64,000 bases of DNA from Pandoraea sp. (GTDB taxonomy: Bacteria > Pseudomonadota > Gammaproteobacteria > Burkholderiales > Burkholderiaceae). Position numbers and translations under genes: made by a program. The notes below the pieces were generated by a model. It did not search any database, had not been told where the DNA came from, and saw only the letters and a program-made list of their open reading frames with translations. Where the stretch lies: the NCBI GenBank assembly GCA_031291335.1, contig JARLJF010000016.1:1-64000 (forward strand). Reading direction: 5' to 3'. The stretch's first letter is position 1. Each line of letters opens with the position of its first letter. Shown here one piece after another: positions 10,746 to 19,081 of this stretch.

Positions 10746-10775
10746 AACAAAAAACGGCACCCGAAGGCGCCGTTT
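10746..10775 (-). terminator. Rho-independent terminator of dadA
   Basis: Inverted repeat AAACGGCACC / GGCGCCGTTT (10752-10761 and 10766-10775, one mismatch) around a CGAA-type loop. Read on the minus strand it is followed by a T-run (TTTTTTGTTT), directly after the dadA stop. Confidence 0.85.
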
Positions 10776-10781
10776 GTGAGG

Positions 10782-12068
10782 TCAGGCAAAGGCCGGTTGG
10801 GCCTGAGCCTCGGGCGCGCCGCTGTAGCGCGCCACGGACAGATCGTCGGACAGAATCGCCGGCCGACGCCCTGACATGAGATCGGCCAGCAACTGGCCCG
10901 AACCGCAGGACATGGTCCAGCCCAGCGTGCCGTGGCCCGTGTTCAGGAACAGATTGCGCAGGGCGGTGGCGCCGACAATCGGCGTGCCATCCGGCGTCAT
11001 CGGGCGCAGCCCGGTCCAGAACGACGCTTCGGCCGTGTTGCCCGCGCCCGGATACAAATCGTTCACCACCATTTCCAGCGTGGCACGACGCGCCGGATTG
11101 AGCGTCTTGTTGTAACCGACTACCTCCGCCATGCCGCCGACGCGAATGCGATCGTCGAAACGGGTGACGGCAATCTTGTAGGTCTCGTCGAGAATGGTCG
11201 ACACCGGGGCGCGCGATGCGTCGACGATCGGCACGGTGATCGAGTAGCCCTTGAGCGGGTACACGGGAATGTCGACGATCCCGCGCAGGAACGGCGTGGA
11301 GTACGAGCCGAGCGCGACGACATAGGCGTCAGCGCGCTGCATCATGCCCGCGCAAACCACGCCTTCGATCTTGTCGCCAGCGACTTGCAGACCGTCGATC
11401 GGCATGTCGTAACGGAATTTCACACCGAGCGCTTCGGCCATCGCGGCGAGACGCGTGGTGAACAATTGGCAGTCGCCCGTCTCGTCGTTCGGCAGACGCA
11501 GGCCGCCGGTGAGCTTGTGCGACACGGTAGCCAGCGCGGGTTCTGCGCTGGCGAGTGCGGCGCTGTCGAGCAATTCGAACGGCACGCCCGCGTCTTCGAG
11601 CACTGCGATATCGCGCGCAGCGTTCGCCAGTTGTTCTTCGGTACGGAACAGTTGCAGCGTGCCCGCCTGACGGCCTTCGTAGGGAATGCCGGTCTCAGCG
11701 CGCAGCGAACGGAAGCAATCGCGGCTGTATTCAGCGATCCGCACCATGCGTTCCTTGTTGACGGCATAACGCTCCGGCGTGCAATTGCGCAGCATCTGAT
11801 AGAGCCACTTCAGTTGCGTCAACGTGCCGTCCGGACGGATGGCGAGCGGGGCGTGTTTCTGGAACAGCCACTTGATGGCTTTCGTCGGAATGCCCGGTGC
11901 GGCCCACGGCGAGGCGTAGCCCGGTGAAATCTGGCCGGCGTTGCCGAAGCTGGTCTCGAGTGCCGGACCGGCCTGGCGATCGAGTACCGTGACGTCGTGC
12001 CCGGCCTTCGCCAGGTAATAGGCGCTGGTTACGCCAATGACGCCGCTACCGAGAACGATGACCTTCAT
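10782..12068 (-). CDS. dadA: D-amino acid dehydrogenase small subunit
   Basis: FAD enzyme that oxidises D-amino acids, chiefly D-alanine, to 2-oxo acids and passes electrons to the respiratory chain at the inner membrane. 428 residues. The N-terminal dinucleotide motif [13 protein letters not shown] is at residues 7-19. Internal blocks such as [19 protein letters not shown] and the C-terminal [16 protein letters not shown] are typical of DadA. Divergent from an Lrp-type gene 104 bp away, which is probably its regulator. No alanine racemase (dadX) lies beside it. In many proteobacteria dadA is controlled by Lrp or an AsnC relative in response to alanine. Confidence 0.93.
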   Translation of the reverse strand: MKVIVLGSGVIGVTSAYYLAKAGHDVTVLDRQAGPALETSFGNAGQISPGYASPWAAPGIPTKAIKWLFQKHAPLAIRPDGTLTQLKWLYQMLRNCTPERYAVNKERMVRIAEYSRDCFRSLRAETGIPYEGRQAGTLQLFRTEEQLANAARDIAVLEDAGVPFELLDSAALASAEPALATVSHKLTGGLRLPNDETGDCQLFTTRLAAMAEALGVKFRYDMPIDGLQVAGDKIEGVVCAGMMQRADAYVVALGSYSTPFLRGIVDIPVYPLKGYSITVPIVDASRAPVSTILDETYKIAVTRFDDRIRVGGMAEVVGYNKTLNPARRATLEMVVNDLYPGAGNTAEASFWTGLRPMTPDGTPIVGATALRNLFLNTGHGTLGWTMSCGSGQLLADLMSGRRPAILSDDLSVARYSGAPEAQAQPAFA

Positions 12069-12172
12069 TGCGTTGACTCCTGTAAAACCATAGTTATCCA
12101 GTAATAATTCGCATGCTATTCTCGGATTGCCAGGTTTAGTTAATGTATATAGCTAGAATTCAGGAATAAATA
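12069..12172. promoter_or_regulatory. AT-rich divergent control region of dadA and the Lrp-type gene
   Basis: The 104 bp between the two divergent start codons are clearly more A/T-rich than the surroundings (for example 12130-12172, with TGTATATAGCTAGAATTC). That fits two back-to-back promoters and Lrp/AsnC binding. The dadA side has a GGAGT ribosome site; the regulator side has CAGGAAT. I could not fix individual -10/-35 elements or a single clear operator. Confidence 0.5.
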
Positions 12173-12661
12173 ATGAGAGTTCAGCAACAATCGATCCGGA
12201 CGCTGGATCGGCTCGATCGGCGCATCCTCACCCTGCTCCAACAGGACGGCCGGATGTCGATGAAAGACCTCTCCGAACAGGTCGGTCTGTCGATCACGCC
12301 CTGCATCGAGCGGGTGAAGCGCATGGAGCGCGATGGCGTGATCATGGGTTACTTCGCACGCGTGAATCCGGCCGCGCTCGGGGCGTCGTTGCTGGTGTTC
12401 GTGGAGATCACGCTGGATCACAAGTCGGGCAATATGTTCGATCAGTTCCGCCGGGAAGTCCTGCGGATCCCCGAGGTGATGGAGTGCCACCTGATTTCTG
12501 GTGACTTCGATTATTTGATCAAGGCGCGAATTCGGGAGATGTCCGAGTACCGGAAGTTGCTCGGCGACATCCTCTTGCAGTTACCCGGCGCGGTGCAGTC
12601 GAAGAGCTATGTCGTGATGGAGGAGATCAAGGAGACGCTCACCATTTACGTCGAAGAGTGA
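12173..12661 (+). CDS. Lrp/AsnC family transcriptional regulator
   Basis: 162 residues with the two-domain Lrp layout: an N-terminal helix-turn-helix (about 14-60, LDRRILTLLQQDGRMSMKDL onward, recognition helix near SITPCIERVKRM) and a C-terminal RAM/effector domain (about 75-160) containing MECHLISGDFDYLIKARI. Length and sequence resemble Lrp itself, the leucine- or alanine-responsive branch. Divergent transcription from dadA suggests it controls the alanine genes, like DadR or Lrp in other proteobacteria. That link is inferred from position. Confidence 0.9.
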   Translation: MRVQQQSIRTLDRLDRRILTLLQQDGRMSMKDLSEQVGLSITPCIERVKRMERDGVIMGYFARVNPAALGASLLVFVEITLDHKSGNMFDQFRREVLRIPEVMECHLISGDFDYLIKARIREMSEYRKLLGDILLQLPGAVQSKSYVVMEEIKETLTIYVEE

Positions 12662-12779
12662 GTCGGGCAGGGATTGGCCGATGGGGCGAGGATGGCGTCG
12701 TGATGTGCGGGCACGTCGCGACGTTTGGCTTTGCAGTATGCGCTGCGGCGTAGTTGGCGTATGGGCCGGAGCGGTTGGC

Positions 12780-13961
12780 TCAAAAGAGCGGCATTTGCGG
12801 GTCAGCGTTGCCCGACACGTCGCTTTGACGTTGTCCCGTTGCCGTGGATTGCCGGCGTGACGTCACGGCGTTCGTGCCGTCATCCGAGGACGAGGGCGCG
12901 GGCTCCGGCACTTTGAACTGGTCGTTGCGCAATGGCGGTCTGGCCTGATTGAGGCCCAACTTGCGGGCTGCCAGATGAAAGCGCTGACGGATTAACTCCG
13001 CGTGCAAACCCGTGCCTCGCATGCGCGTGCCGAATTCGGAACTGTTGTGTTTGCCGTCGCGCACCTGCTCGATCAGGCTCATGACGTGGCGCGCCCGCAT
13101 CGGGTAATGCGTCTCCAGCCAGTCGACAAAAACGTCGTGCACCTCGCGGGGCAGTCGCAGCATCACGTATCCCGCATACGTTGCGCCGGCTTGCGCCGCC
13201 GTCGTCAATACCCGTTCGATGTCGAAATCGGTCAGCGCCGGCACGATCGGCGCCACGATCACGCCGGTAGGGATGCCGGCCTCCGTCAGCTTGCGTATGG
13301 CTTCGATACGGCGCGGGGGCGTATTGGCGCGCGGTTCCATCTTGCGGGCAATGTCCGCGTCGAGGGTTCCCACTGAAATGAAAACGCGGGCCAGACCGCG
13401 CTGTGCCATACGCGACAGGATGTCGATGTCCCGCGTGACCAGTGCGGATTTCGTCGTGATGCCGACGGGGTGGCCGAAGCGCTCCAGCACTTCGAGCACG
13501 CTGCGCGTGATGCGGTACTCGCGCTCGATGGGCTGATAGGGATCGGTGTTCGCACCGAGCGCGAGGAGGGCCGGCTGGTAGCCGCGTTTGCGCAGCTCGG
13601 CATCGAGACGCTCAGCGGCATTGTGTTTCGCGTACAGGCGGGTTTCGAAGTCCAGCCCGGGGGACAGGCCAAGATAGGCGTGTGTCGGACGCGCAAAACA
13701 ATAGGTACAGCCGTGTTCGCAGCCTCGGTATGGGTTAATCGAACGATCGAAGGGAATGTCCGACGATTGGTTGCGAGAGATGATCGTGCGCGCGTTCTCC
13801 AGCGCGACCTGCGTGACGAATTTGACCTCGCATTCTTGGGCGGCGTCCGATTCATGGCGCGTTTCGTCGCTTTCGCGGTGGAACTCGGAATAGCGCGATT
13901 CGAGATTGGCGGTGGCGCCCCGTCCCTTGCGCGACGGGGGCGGCGCGAATGAGGAAGCCAT
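12780..13961 (-). CDS. PA0069 family radical SAM protein
   Basis: 393 residues from ATG at 13961, which has a near-perfect AAGGAGA site; the frame is open to 14024 but that part lacks similarity. The radical-SAM 4Fe-4S motif CxxxCxxC is C81-C85-C88 in RGCEHGCTYCFARPTH. Central blocks (LGANTDPYQPIERE, VGITTKSALVTRDIDIL) place it in the SplB-like/PA0069 group, which resembles spore photoproduct lyases but has no known reaction. The C-terminal ~50 residues are low complexity. A perfect LexA-type box lies 68 bp upstream (14029-14044), pointing to a DNA-damage role. Transcribed alone. Confidence 0.9.
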   Translation of the reverse strand: MASSFAPPPSRKGRGATANLESRYSEFHRESDETRHESDAAQECEVKFVTQVALENARTIISRNQSSDIPFDRSINPYRGCEHGCTYCFARPTHAYLGLSPGLDFETRLYAKHNAAERLDAELRKRGYQPALLALGANTDPYQPIEREYRITRSVLEVLERFGHPVGITTKSALVTRDIDILSRMAQRGLARVFISVGTLDADIARKMEPRANTPPRRIEAIRKLTEAGIPTGVIVAPIVPALTDFDIERVLTTAAQAGATYAGYVMLRLPREVHDVFVDWLETHYPMRARHVMSLIEQVRDGKHNSSEFGTRMRGTGLHAELIRQRFHLAARKLGLNQARPPLRNDQFKVPEPAPSSSDDGTNAVTSRRQSTATGQRQSDVSGNADPQMPLF

Positions 13962-14028
13962 GGCTTGTCTCCTTGATGGCAGTCCGCGGGGCGAATGCCA
14001 GCCTCCGCGAGGAATGCTTGTCATTATA

Positions 14029-14044
14029 CTGTGTTTTTATACAG
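14029..14044. promoter_or_regulatory. LexA-type SOS box upstream of the radical SAM gene
   Basis: CTGTGTTTTTATACAG fits CTGT-N8-ACAG exactly with an A/T-rich centre. It lies 68 bp upstream of the radical SAM start codon (13961, minus) and beyond the 3' end of the DUF2520 gene, so the radical SAM gene is the only candidate target. The dinB box at 47793-47808 in this window has the same architecture. Confidence 0.75.
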
Positions 14045-14151
14045 CGTTTGGGCGGAGGCCAAGAATGAGGGAGATCGAACCGGGAGGCGCAGCAGGCTGG
14101 ACCTGGCGCATGGCTTCGGCCTGCTGGACGTGCTGGGCACGCTGGATGCCG

Positions 14152-15087
14152 TTATACGTCGCCGCCTTCGGGGGGGAATGGCGGCAAATACGGTGCGATG
14201 GTGTGTGCGATGGCGTCGAGGGCGGTGTTGTCCGCATTCGGGCGTTGACGGGCGAGGTGAATGGCACGCAGCGTCAGAAGCGAGTACAGCGTGGCGTGAT
14301 TGCCGCCCATGGAGGCAAGGGCCTCGGTGTGGCGCGCGACGATGCCGGTGTCGCCACGCGACACCGGACCGGCAAGTGCGCCGGGGAGCCCGCGCTCACG
14401 GGCTGCGTTGAGCGTCCCCATAACGAGCGGCCACATGGCTTCGCGCGCGTCGTCTTCGGGCATGCCGATCGCTTGCCAGAGCGAGGTGGCTTCGTCGAGC
14501 AGGCAAAGCAGAAAACTGGCGGCGTAGTTGGCGCCTGCGTGATAGCGCATCCGTTCTCTCGCCGGGATCGACAGGGCACGGCAACCGATGGCACTTGCAA
14601 GGTCGTTCAGTGTGTCCCTCAGCGGGGTGTCGGCCTCAATGGTGATAGCGCTGCCCCGCATGCGCGTTGCATCGTCATCGAGTCCGGCGAAGAGAAACAG
14701 CGGATGGAAGCCACCCATCTGCGCACCCTGCTGCGTCGCCGGGGCAAGCAACTCGATCTCGGACGCGCCGCTGCAATGCACGAGTGCCTGACCGGCAAGC
14801 GGCGCGAGATGCGCGGCGCATGTGGCGATGGCATCGTCAGGAACCGTGAGGAAAACCAGATTGGCCCGCGAGAAGACCGTGTTCATGTCTTGCGGACCGT
14901 GGATCGGCAGCGCCTCGCATCCTGGCAGCGCCGACGCAATACGTTGCGCGGCGTCGAGGCGCCGGCTTGCCACCACTGTGACTTCATAGCCAGCATGGCC
15001 GGCGGCGCAGGCGAGGGCCCGAGCGACGCGACCGGCACCGATGAAGCCCAGTGTCGGTCGGACGGCGGTGGTGAGGGGCGTTGTCAC
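14152..15087 (-). CDS. Rossmann-like and DUF2520 domain-containing protein
   Basis: 311 residues. An N-terminal NAD(P)-binding Rossmann fold has GFIGAGRVARALA at residues 13-25, and a C-terminal helical DUF2520 domain follows (about 150-290, with HPLFLFAG and MRYHAGANYAASF landmarks). The architecture resembles ketopantoate reductase and 3-hydroxyisobutyrate dehydrogenase, but DUF2520 proteins have no established substrate. It follows the TM2 gene by 9 bp on the same strand and so is probably in an operon with the TM2 and META genes. Function unknown; an NAD(P)-dependent oxidoreductase is the best guess. Confidence 0.85.
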   Translation of the reverse strand: MTTPLTTAVRPTLGFIGAGRVARALACAAGHAGYEVTVVASRRLDAAQRIASALPGCEALPIHGPQDMNTVFSRANLVFLTVPDDAIATCAAHLAPLAGQALVHCSGASEIELLAPATQQGAQMGGFHPLFLFAGLDDDATRMRGSAITIEADTPLRDTLNDLASAIGCRALSIPARERMRYHAGANYAASFLLCLLDEATSLWQAIGMPEDDAREAMWPLVMGTLNAARERGLPGALAGPVSRGDTGIVARHTEALASMGGNHATLYSLLTLRAIHLARQRPNADNTALDAIAHTIAPYLPPFPPEGGDV

Positions 15088-15096
15088 GGTAGCGGG

Positions 15097-15546
15097 TTAC
15101 TGCGACAGGCGGTTGGGCGTGTCGTGCGTTTCGAAATAGGTCTGAAACGCAACGGCGAAGCCAACCATCATCAGCATCGCGCCGACGAACAGGGACACGC
15201 TGACGATGATGACGGCGATCCAACCCGAGTGGGACTTCTGGTTAGCGCGGCCGTTGAATTGGGCGTCCCAGCGTTCGTCGGGGCGAAGTCCGTAGACGAT
15301 CGCCGCGAGGAACGCCGAGAACAACGAGATGGCGCCGAGAATCGTCAGCCCCCATCCGGCCGCAGAACGCAGTTCGCTCGTGACCAGAAGACCCCAGCCC
15401 GCCACACCACAGGCCGATCCCACGATATGGGCCCAGCCGAAGCGGTCACGCAAACCATACAGATAGAAGCGATGCAGGCCGAGCGTGCCGAACAGCATGG
15501 CCAGGCCGGCGGTCAGGGTCTTGGATTTATAGGCGACTGCGTTCAT
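15097..15546 (-). CDS. TM2 domain-containing membrane protein
   Basis: 149 residues. The first half shows the TM2 signature: a hydrophobic hairpin with GLAMLFGTLGLHRFYLYGL (residues about 14-32, the G-xHRFYLG-type motif) and a second segment around WGLLVTSELRSAAGWGLTIL. Two further membrane helices follow in the second half (about 70-90 and 110-135), giving roughly four. TM2 proteins have no defined biochemical role. It sits 9 bp after the META/DUF4377 lipoprotein gene and 9 bp before DUF2520, so the three are probably co-transcribed. Confidence 0.82.
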   Translation of the reverse strand: MNAVAYKSKTLTAGLAMLFGTLGLHRFYLYGLRDRFGWAHIVGSACGVAGWGLLVTSELRSAAGWGLTILGAISLFSAFLAAIVYGLRPDERWDAQFNGRANQKSHSGWIAVIIVSVSLFVGAMLMMVGFAVAFQTYFETHDTPNRLSQ

Positions 15547-15555
15547 TTGGAATGG

Positions 15556-16377
15556 TTATCGGGCAGGCGTTTCGCGAATGACTTCGACGAGCGTCCAGCG
15601 CATGCTCGAAGCGTCGGCGGGCGGATTGGCGACGGGTTCGCCGTGAATTTTCACGCGGTATTCTACGCCGGGCTTCCACTCGAATCCATCGATGTGGGCG
15701 TACCAGAGTTCCCACTGCGTTTTGCCGGAATCGTCGGCATTGCGCACGCGCAGGCACTTGCGCGGTGCAACGCCCACACAATCCGCCATTTGCGAATCGA
15801 CATCGAGGATACGGTCTTCTGTCTTGCTAGTGGCGCCGGTGCCCGCGACAGGACGATTGAGCAGCGTTTGCGAGGCGTAAGTCAGTGTCTCGCCGTTAGA
15901 GGTGCTCAGCATCAACTGCGTGTCGCGGCGCTCGAAGCGAGTCACAAGGGGGAGTGTCTTCAGATAGCGGTCTTCGAACGCCATCGAGTCGGGACAGGCC
16001 ATGCGAGTTGCTGCCGGGGCCTTGAGACTGACTTGTCCGTTGGCCGGGCCGACAGCGTATTGGCCGAAGATGCGGTTGCATCCTCCCGTGCCCGAGAACG
16101 CGCCTTTATCGTTAAATGTCAGGTTGATCACACGACCTTCCGGCAGGCTCGGAACGTCGTTCGTTCCTTCCCACCTCACCAGTTGCCAGGTGCCGAGAAT
16201 ATCGGCCGGGGTCGTGGCAGCGGCTGGCGTGGTTGCGGCGCTGGAGGTATCCGATGGCGGAGTGGCACCGCCTCCCGACGGTGCAGCACAGCCGGCCAGC
16301 ATGGCGGCTGGCACAAGCAGGGCAACCATATAGGAAGCGAAGGACGACGGCAGGAACGAGAGTAGGCGTTGAGTCAT
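15556..16377 (-). CDS. META and DUF4377 domain lipoprotein
   Basis: 273 residues from ATG at 16377, chosen because it gives a proper lipoprotein signal with lipobox LAGC (Cys30); the frame is open upstream but without signal or homology. A Ser/Ala/Thr/Pro-rich linker (about 32-58) precedes a META/HslJ-like domain (about 58-165, with GTWQLVRWEG and FSGTGGCNRIFGQY). A C-terminal DUF4377-type domain (about 185-270, with DCVGVAPRKCLRVR and WYAHIDGFEWKPG) follows. META proteins such as HslJ are linked to heat or novobiocin tolerance, but the mechanism is unknown. Probably on the inner leaflet of the outer membrane. Confidence 0.87.
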   Translation of the reverse strand: MTQRLLSFLPSSFASYMVALLVPAAMLAGCAAPSGGGATPPSDTSSAATTPAAATTPADILGTWQLVRWEGTNDVPSLPEGRVINLTFNDKGAFSGTGGCNRIFGQYAVGPANGQVSLKAPAATRMACPDSMAFEDRYLKTLPLVTRFERRDTQLMLSTSNGETLTYASQTLLNRPVAGTGATSKTEDRILDVDSQMADCVGVAPRKCLRVRNADDSGKTQWELWYAHIDGFEWKPGVEYRVKIHGEPVANPPADASSMRWTLVEVIRETPAR

Positions 16378-16565
16378 GATCTTGTGTCGGCGTAGTTGCG
16401 AAGAGGGCAGGGACGGCGGAAAAGTCGCGACGGACCGGGGAGTGCATGTCCGAATAGCGCCGTGAGTACCGTGAAACGTTGACCGGGCAGAGCGTGGGAC
16501 AGTTCCTTGGGCAGTCGTTGCGGCGGGATATCCGAGCCGATGCCGCAGGGAGTCATCAGGAGGCC

Positions 16566-17789
16566 TCACGGTTTCCGGTAGGTGATGCGATAAATTGCAC
16601 CTGCATGATCATCACTAATTAGTAGGGAGCCGTCGGGCAAGGTGAGGAGATCGACCGGGCGGCCCCAGACGGATTCATCGTCGCCCAACCAGCCTTGCGC
16701 GAACACTTCCTGCTTTGCAACGTTGCCTTTGGCATCGAGTACGGCGCGCACGACCCGATAACCGACCTTGCGGCTTCGGTTCCAGGAGCCGTGCTCCGCG
16801 ATGAAGATGCTGCCGCGATAGTCTTCGGGGAACTGCTTGCCGGTGTAGAAGCGCATGCCAAGTGAAGCAACGTGAGCGCCGAGCTTCGCCATGGGCGGTG
16901 TGAAGGCGGCACAGTTTTTCTCTCGTCCGAACTCGGGGTCCGCGACGTCGCCGCCATGGCAGTAGGGGAAGCCGAAGTTCTCGCCAACGCGAGTGAGGCG
17001 GTTGAGTTTGTCGTCAGGGGTGTCGTCACCGAGCAAGTCTCGGCCGTTGTCGGTGAACCAGAGCGTGTTGGTTCCGGGTTGCCAGTCGAATCCGACGGTG
17101 TTGCGTACACCGCGAGCGACGACGCGCCAGTCCGTACCGTCCGGCTTCATGCTGCCAATCATCGCGTAGCGGTTTTCGTCACGTTTGCAGACATTGCAGG
17201 GGGCACCGACGCCGACATATAGGCGTTGATCCGGACCAAATGCGATGTACCGCCAGCCGTGATGGCTCTCGCTCGGTAGCTTGTCGTAAACGACGGTTGG
17301 CTTGCCGGGATTGTCGAGGCGGTTCTCGATGTCATCGAGTTTGACGATTCGTGAGACGGCAGAGATATAGAGTGCGCCGTTGCGCATGGCCACGCCCACG
17401 GGCATGTTCAGCCCTGAAGCCACAGTGCGGACTTTCGCGGCATAGGCGCGTGATGGGTCGAGGCTGATGGCATAGACGTCGCCTTGTGCCCGGCTGCCGA
17501 CAAATAGTGTGCCCTTGGGGCCAAGCGTCATGCCCCGAGCGCCGGGAACCTGATCCGAGAGGACCTCGACGTAAAAACCGGGAGGGAGTGTGAGACGTTC
17601 GATGGGAAGGGCGTCACGTGCGGTCGCAAACCGTGGCGCGAGCGCTAACGCGATGCCAAGAAACAGACCGGCCCGACGTCCATAGTGACCGAGGCGGCCG
17701 ACTCGCGCGGTGATCCATGCTTGCCGCTGGGGCCATTGCGGCCGTTGCGACCGAAAAAGGTGGTGCCATCCATCGAGAAATCGTCGCAT
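16566..17789 (-). CDS. Sorbosone dehydrogenase-like / PQQ-dependent sugar dehydrogenase-type protein
   Basis: About 407 residues from ATG at 17789 (site GGAGCGAG); ATG at 17822 is an in-frame alternative. After an Arg-rich start and a hydrophobic segment (about 38-56, signal or anchor) comes a six-bladed beta-propeller of the glucose/sorbosone dehydrogenase family. Landmarks are GLNMPVGVAMRNGALYISAV, APCNVC, ARGVRNTVGFDWQP, GENFGFPYCHGGD and SWNRSRKVGYRVVR. Relatives oxidise L-sorbosone or aldoses with PQQ or are catalytically orphan; substrate is unproven here. Located in the periplasm. The 188-bp gap to the META gene leaves operon membership uncertain. Confidence 0.82.
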   Translation of the reverse strand: MRRFLDGWHHLFRSQRPQWPQRQAWITARVGRLGHYGRRAGLFLGIALALAPRFATARDALPIERLTLPPGFYVEVLSDQVPGARGMTLGPKGTLFVGSRAQGDVYAISLDPSRAYAAKVRTVASGLNMPVGVAMRNGALYISAVSRIVKLDDIENRLDNPGKPTVVYDKLPSESHHGWRYIAFGPDQRLYVGVGAPCNVCKRDENRYAMIGSMKPDGTDWRVVARGVRNTVGFDWQPGTNTLWFTDNGRDLLGDDTPDDKLNRLTRVGENFGFPYCHGGDVADPEFGREKNCAAFTPPMAKLGAHVASLGMRFYTGKQFPEDYRGSIFIAEHGSWNRSRKVGYRVVRAVLDAKGNVAKQEVFAQGWLGDDESVWGRPVDLLTLPDGSLLISDDHAGAIYRITYRKP

Positions 17790-17915
17790 TCCGGACTCGC
17801 TCCGCTCACAGGATGGGTGCATTGTAGACCAGTGTCGGGACGGGTCTATGTGGCTGTATTGCCACCCTAATATAGAAGCGAGTCGCCGGGATCTGGTCGG
17901 TGCCGGGGGAAGTGT

Positions 17916-17944
17916 TTGTTTTGACGAGGGTTTTGCGCTATAAT
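17916..17944 (+). promoter_or_regulatory. Sigma-70 type promoter of the rpsP operon
   Basis: TATAAT at 17939-17944 and TTGTTT at 17916-17921, spaced by 17 bp, about 45 bp before the rpsP start. A nearer TTGACG (17921-17926) leaves only 12 bp to the -10 and was rejected as -35. Confidence 0.65.
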
Positions 17945-17989
17945 CACGCGTTTTCTGTCCGAACACTTCTGGATTCACAAGGATTTATT

Positions 17990-18241
17990 ATGGTCGTTAT
18001 CCGCCTGGCTCGCGGCGGCGCGAAGAAGCGCCCGTTTTACAACATCGTTGCAACCGACTCGCGTAACCGTCGCGATGGTCGCTTCATCGAGCGTATTGGC
18101 TTCTACAACCCGGTCGCTGCCGAAGGCACGGAAGGTCTGCGTATTGCTCAAGACCGTCTGACCTACTGGCAAGGCGTTGGCGCACAACTGTCGCCGACGG
18201 TGGCTCGTCTGATCAAGCAAGGCGCCAAGGCTGCTGCCTAA
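17990..18241 (+). CDS. rpsP: 30S ribosomal protein S16
   Basis: 83 residues, the usual length. The start at 17990 gives [20 protein letters not shown], the canonical S16 N-terminus, with an AAGGAT ribosome site; upstream in-frame sequence is promoter DNA. S16 is a primary 16S rRNA binder needed for 30S assembly. It heads the conserved rpsP-rimM-trmD-rplS operon. Confidence 0.98.
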   Translation: MVVIRLARGGAKKRPFYNIVATDSRNRRDGRFIERIGFYNPVAAEGTEGLRIAQDRLTYWQGVGAQLSPTVARLIKQGAKAAA

Positions 18242-18370
18242 GCTCTTCAGCTAGTCGAGCTGTACGCATTGCTGTCGGTTTGCCGGCGGCATGAGAATTG
18301 AACGGCGGTGCCTGCTCCCGAGCGATCTGGAGCGGGCATCGCCGTGTGTTCGTCACAACGTTGGATTGGC

Positions 18371-19021
18371 ATGATTCGTTCCGCTCGACCCGCACGTGAG
18401 CGGGTACCGCTGAAAATCGGTGCTGAGGCGCGGCGCGCCGCTGGCATGCGCGCAGAGCAGGTGCTCGCCCCGGTGACCGAAGTGCCCGACGATCTCGTCG
18501 AGCTGGGTTACATCGGCGACGCCTACGGGATTCGCGGCTGGATCAAGGTGCAGCCGCACACGGGCAAGGGCGATGGGCTCTTGGCCGCAGAATGCTGGTA
18601 TTTCCGTCGTCCCGGTGAGTTGGCCTACACCAAGGCCGACGTGCTGCACAGTCGGGGGCATTCCGGCACCGTTGTCGCGCAATTGCGCGGTAGCGACAGC
18701 CGGACTTCCGCCGAGGCGCTCAAGGGACTTCAGGTCTGGGTGCCACGTAGCGCGTTTCCGACCGCTGGCGAAGACGAGTTCTACTGGGTGGACCTGATAG
18801 GCGCCCAAGTCACGAATTTGCAGGACGAATCGTTGGGTAAGGTCGTCGGTTTGCTCGATAACGGCGTGCACACTGTGTTGCGTGTCGTATACGACGTGCC
18901 TGCTGTCGACGATACGCCGGCGAAGACCGCTGAGCGGTTGATCCCGTTCGTGGGCCAATATGTGCAGACCGTCGATATCGAGGGGGGGCGCATTGTGGCC
19001 GACTGGGGTCTCGATTACTGA
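18371..19021 (+). CDS. rimM: Ribosome maturation factor RimM
   Basis: 16S rRNA processing and 30S head-assembly factor that binds S19. It has the N-terminal RimM domain (ELGYIGDAYGIRGWIKVQPH) and the C-terminal PRC barrel (EFYWVDLIGAQVTNLQDESL). The start is uncertain: ATG at 18371 gives 216 residues with a basic N-terminal extension common in Burkholderiales RimM. ATG at 18446 would give a shorter, more standard protein, and the frame is open back to 18308. No start has a strong ribosome site. Located 129 bp after rpsP and 60 bp before trmD. Confidence 0.92.
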   Translation: MIRSARPARERVPLKIGAEARRAAGMRAEQVLAPVTEVPDDLVELGYIGDAYGIRGWIKVQPHTGKGDGLLAAECWYFRRPGELAYTKADVLHSRGHSGTVVAQLRGSDSRTSAEALKGLQVWVPRSAFPTAGEDEFYWVDLIGAQVTNLQDESLGKVVGLLDNGVHTVLRVVYDVPAVDDTPAKTAERLIPFVGQYVQTVDIEGGRIVADWGLDY

Positions 19022-19081
19022 GATACCGATTGATCGCCCGGCCGTTATTGCGTCCGGGCACCTCTGGACGGAACCGGTCTG

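Noticed and set aside
13906-16365. Very long plus-strand open frame (about 819 codons)
   Set aside because: It lies antisense to the DUF2520, TM2 and META genes, has no family resemblance and no good start. Long antisense frames are expected in G+C-rich coding DNA.
17921-17944. TTGACG plus TATAAT as the rpsP promoter
   Set aside because: Spacing is only 12 bp; TTGTTT at 17916-17921 gives the usual 17 bp.
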